Assembly (NCBI GenBank): GCA_002840505.1
Contig: PHBC01000001.1
Coordinates: 561,901 to 625,900 of the forward strand
Direction: 5' to 3'
Length of the DNA stretch: 64,000 nt
Source: Deltaproteobacteria bacterium HGW-Deltaproteobacteria-2
GTDB lineage: Bacteria > Desulfobacterota > Syntrophia > Syntrophales > Smithellaceae
Below, in pieces: positions 63,033 through 64,000 of this stretch. Below the pieces are notes generated by a model that was not told the DNA's origin, ran no database searches, and saw nothing but the letters and a program-made list of their open reading frames with translations. Position 1 is the stretch's first letter, and each line of letters starts with the position of its first letter. The position numbers and the translations under genes are program-made.

Positions 63033-63998
63033 TTAGCATCGAAGTGCTGTCTTCATGATTTCCATATTCAGATTGCCACCGGACATGATCATAACCACTT
63101 TTTTTCCTGCAAGACTTTCCCTGATTTTGTAAGCCGCTATCAGGGAGACGGCGCCCGCGGCCTCTGCCAGATTATGCGTAGTTGTCAGCGCCATTCTAAT
63201 TCCTTCAAGTATCTCGTCTTCGGTCAGAAGTACGACATCACTGATGTTGTCCTTGAGGATGGTATAGGGCAGATGGAATACAGCTCTTGCGGCCAGTCCA
63301 TCGGCAACCGTATGGGCTTCATCAAGAGTTACAATTTCTCCCTTCTTCCATGAATTATAAAAGGATGCGGCATTCTGAGCTTCTACGCCAATTATCTCAA
63401 TTGCCGGTTTGAGTGCACGCATTGTTTTTAAAAGCGACGCGCAACCGGCACCGCCGCCGATAGGACAAATAATAGTATCTACTCCCGGCAGGTCTTCCAT
63501 GATCTCCAGTCCAATAGTGGCAAGGCCATTTAAAATTTCCGGCTCGTTGCCCTGCTGAACATAGTAATAACCGGCGCTGTCCACAAGTTCTTCGCAGTAT
63601 GATTGCGCGTCGTAGAAATCATCTCCGTGGACAATAAGTTCCGCGCCGTAACTTTCTATTGTTCTGTTAATTTCAGGATTGTTGTGCTCCGGCACTACAA
63701 CCGTGCAGGGCACATTAAACCATTGTCCCGCCCAAGCCATGGCCAATCCATGATTGCCTCTGGTCGCGACAAGTATTCCGGCCTCCAGTTCCTCACGGGA
63801 CATATGATGGAAGAAATTGAGCGCCCCTCTTATTTTGAATGATCCGGTCGGATTGTGGTTTTCGTGCTTGACGAACGCCTCGCAACCGATAAGTCTGGAA
63901 AGTTCCGGATAATGAGTCAGGTTTGTTCTATTGAGGTACTTGTAAATAACGGATCTGGCCATGAAAGCCTTCGGCAGATTAACCTGCATACTCAACAT
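63033..63998 (-). CDS. PLP-dependent threonine/serine dehydratase-like enzyme
   Basis: A 321-residue fold-type II PLP protein. HENHNPTGSFKIRGALNF near residue 46 holds the Schiff-base Lys, TRGNHGLAMAWAGQWFNVPC near 84 the substrate loop, IICPIGGGAGCASLLKTM near 175 the phosphate-binding glycine loop, and MIMSGGNLNMEIM near 304 the Ser of the pyridine-nitrogen site. It probably deaminates threonine or serine to the 2-oxoacid and ammonia; no ACT regulatory domain follows, so it is the short catabolic-type form. It is close to the window end: ATG 63998 and ATG 63989 are both possible and the reading frame has no visible upstream stop, so extra N-terminal residues cannot be excluded. Confidence 0.85.
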   Translation of the reverse strand: MLSMQVNLPKAFMARSVIYKYLNRTNLTHYPELSRLIGCEAFVKHENHNPTGSFKIRGALNFFHHMSREELEAGILVATRGNHGLAMAWAGQWFNVPCTVVVPEHNNPEINRTIESYGAELIVHGDDFYDAQSYCEELVDSAGYYYVQQGNEPEILNGLATIGLEIMEDLPGVDTIICPIGGGAGCASLLKTMRALKPAIEIIGVEAQNAASFYNSWKKGEIVTLDEAHTVADGLAARAVFHLPYTILKDNISDVVLLTEDEILEGIRMALTTTHNLAEAAGAVSLIAAYKIRESLAGKKVVMIMSGGNLNMEIMKTALRC

Positions 63999-64000
63999 TT

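Overview
The window looks like a chromosomal segment of a Gram-negative, anaerobic deltaproteobacterium-type organism, most like the Syntrophus/Smithella group (Syntrophales). This is inferred from gene content only: LPS/O-antigen genes and outer-membrane porins sit beside an anaerobic beta-oxidation set (acyl-CoA synthetases, enoyl-CoA hydratase, thiolase, EtfAB with a membrane FeS oxidoreductase), an AMP-forming acetyl-CoA synthetase, a four-subunit 2-oxoacid:ferredoxin oxidoreductase, and an archaeal-type entry into the shikimate pathway. I saw no tRNA, rRNA, CRISPR array, IS transposase, integrase or phage gene.

Region 1 (1-30006) is a surface-polysaccharide locus. The minus-strand part (1-10520) holds five GT2-type transferases (one cut by the window edge), a short Wzt-type ATPase and its Wzm permease, a GT9 heptosyltransferase-like protein, a WbpM/CapD-type sugar dehydratase, a WcaJ-type initiating sugar-phosphate transferase and a YdcF-type membrane protein. 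The part from 10783 adds a GT-C membrane protein, GT2 and GT4 enzymes, two Zn-ribbon methyltransferases, four SGNH-type proteins, an MBOAT acyltransferase, and a carbamoyltransferase/SxtJ/DUF5989 module in which the carbamoyltransferase is broken by a one-base frameshift. folD and a thiolase with an insert lie inside this locus; a UDP-glucuronate epimerase-like gene closes it.

Region 2 (30760-44690) is central and fatty-acid metabolism: gpmI, two acyl-CoA synthetases, an MBL-fold hydrolase, enoyl-CoA hydratase, a membrane FeS oxidoreductase, etfA, etfB and acs. Together they fit activation and oxidation of acyl-CoA, with electrons passing from EtfAB to the membrane quinone pool and acetyl-CoA converted to or from acetate by Acs.

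Region 3 (45020-55925) is a tandem array of six paralogous beta-barrel porins, each with its own promoter, Shine-Dalgarno site and terminator. The first four carry a 5' leader with a hairpin whose stem changes between copies while its loop (TACCCG/TGCCCG) and its 23-25 nt distance to the Shine-Dalgarno are kept. I do not recognise this RNA. The last two copies have instead a nearly identical 142-bp spacer, marking a recent tandem duplication.

Region 4 (56025-64000) holds hflX, which has no ordinary start codon for its full N-terminus, the 2-oxoacid:ferredoxin oxidoreductase operon (gamma, delta, alpha, beta), the pair for aminodideoxyheptulosonate synthase and type II dehydroquinate synthase, and a PLP-dependent threonine/serine dehydratase-like gene at the edge. 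Several families of dispersed palindromic repeats occupy the gaps between genes throughout the window.
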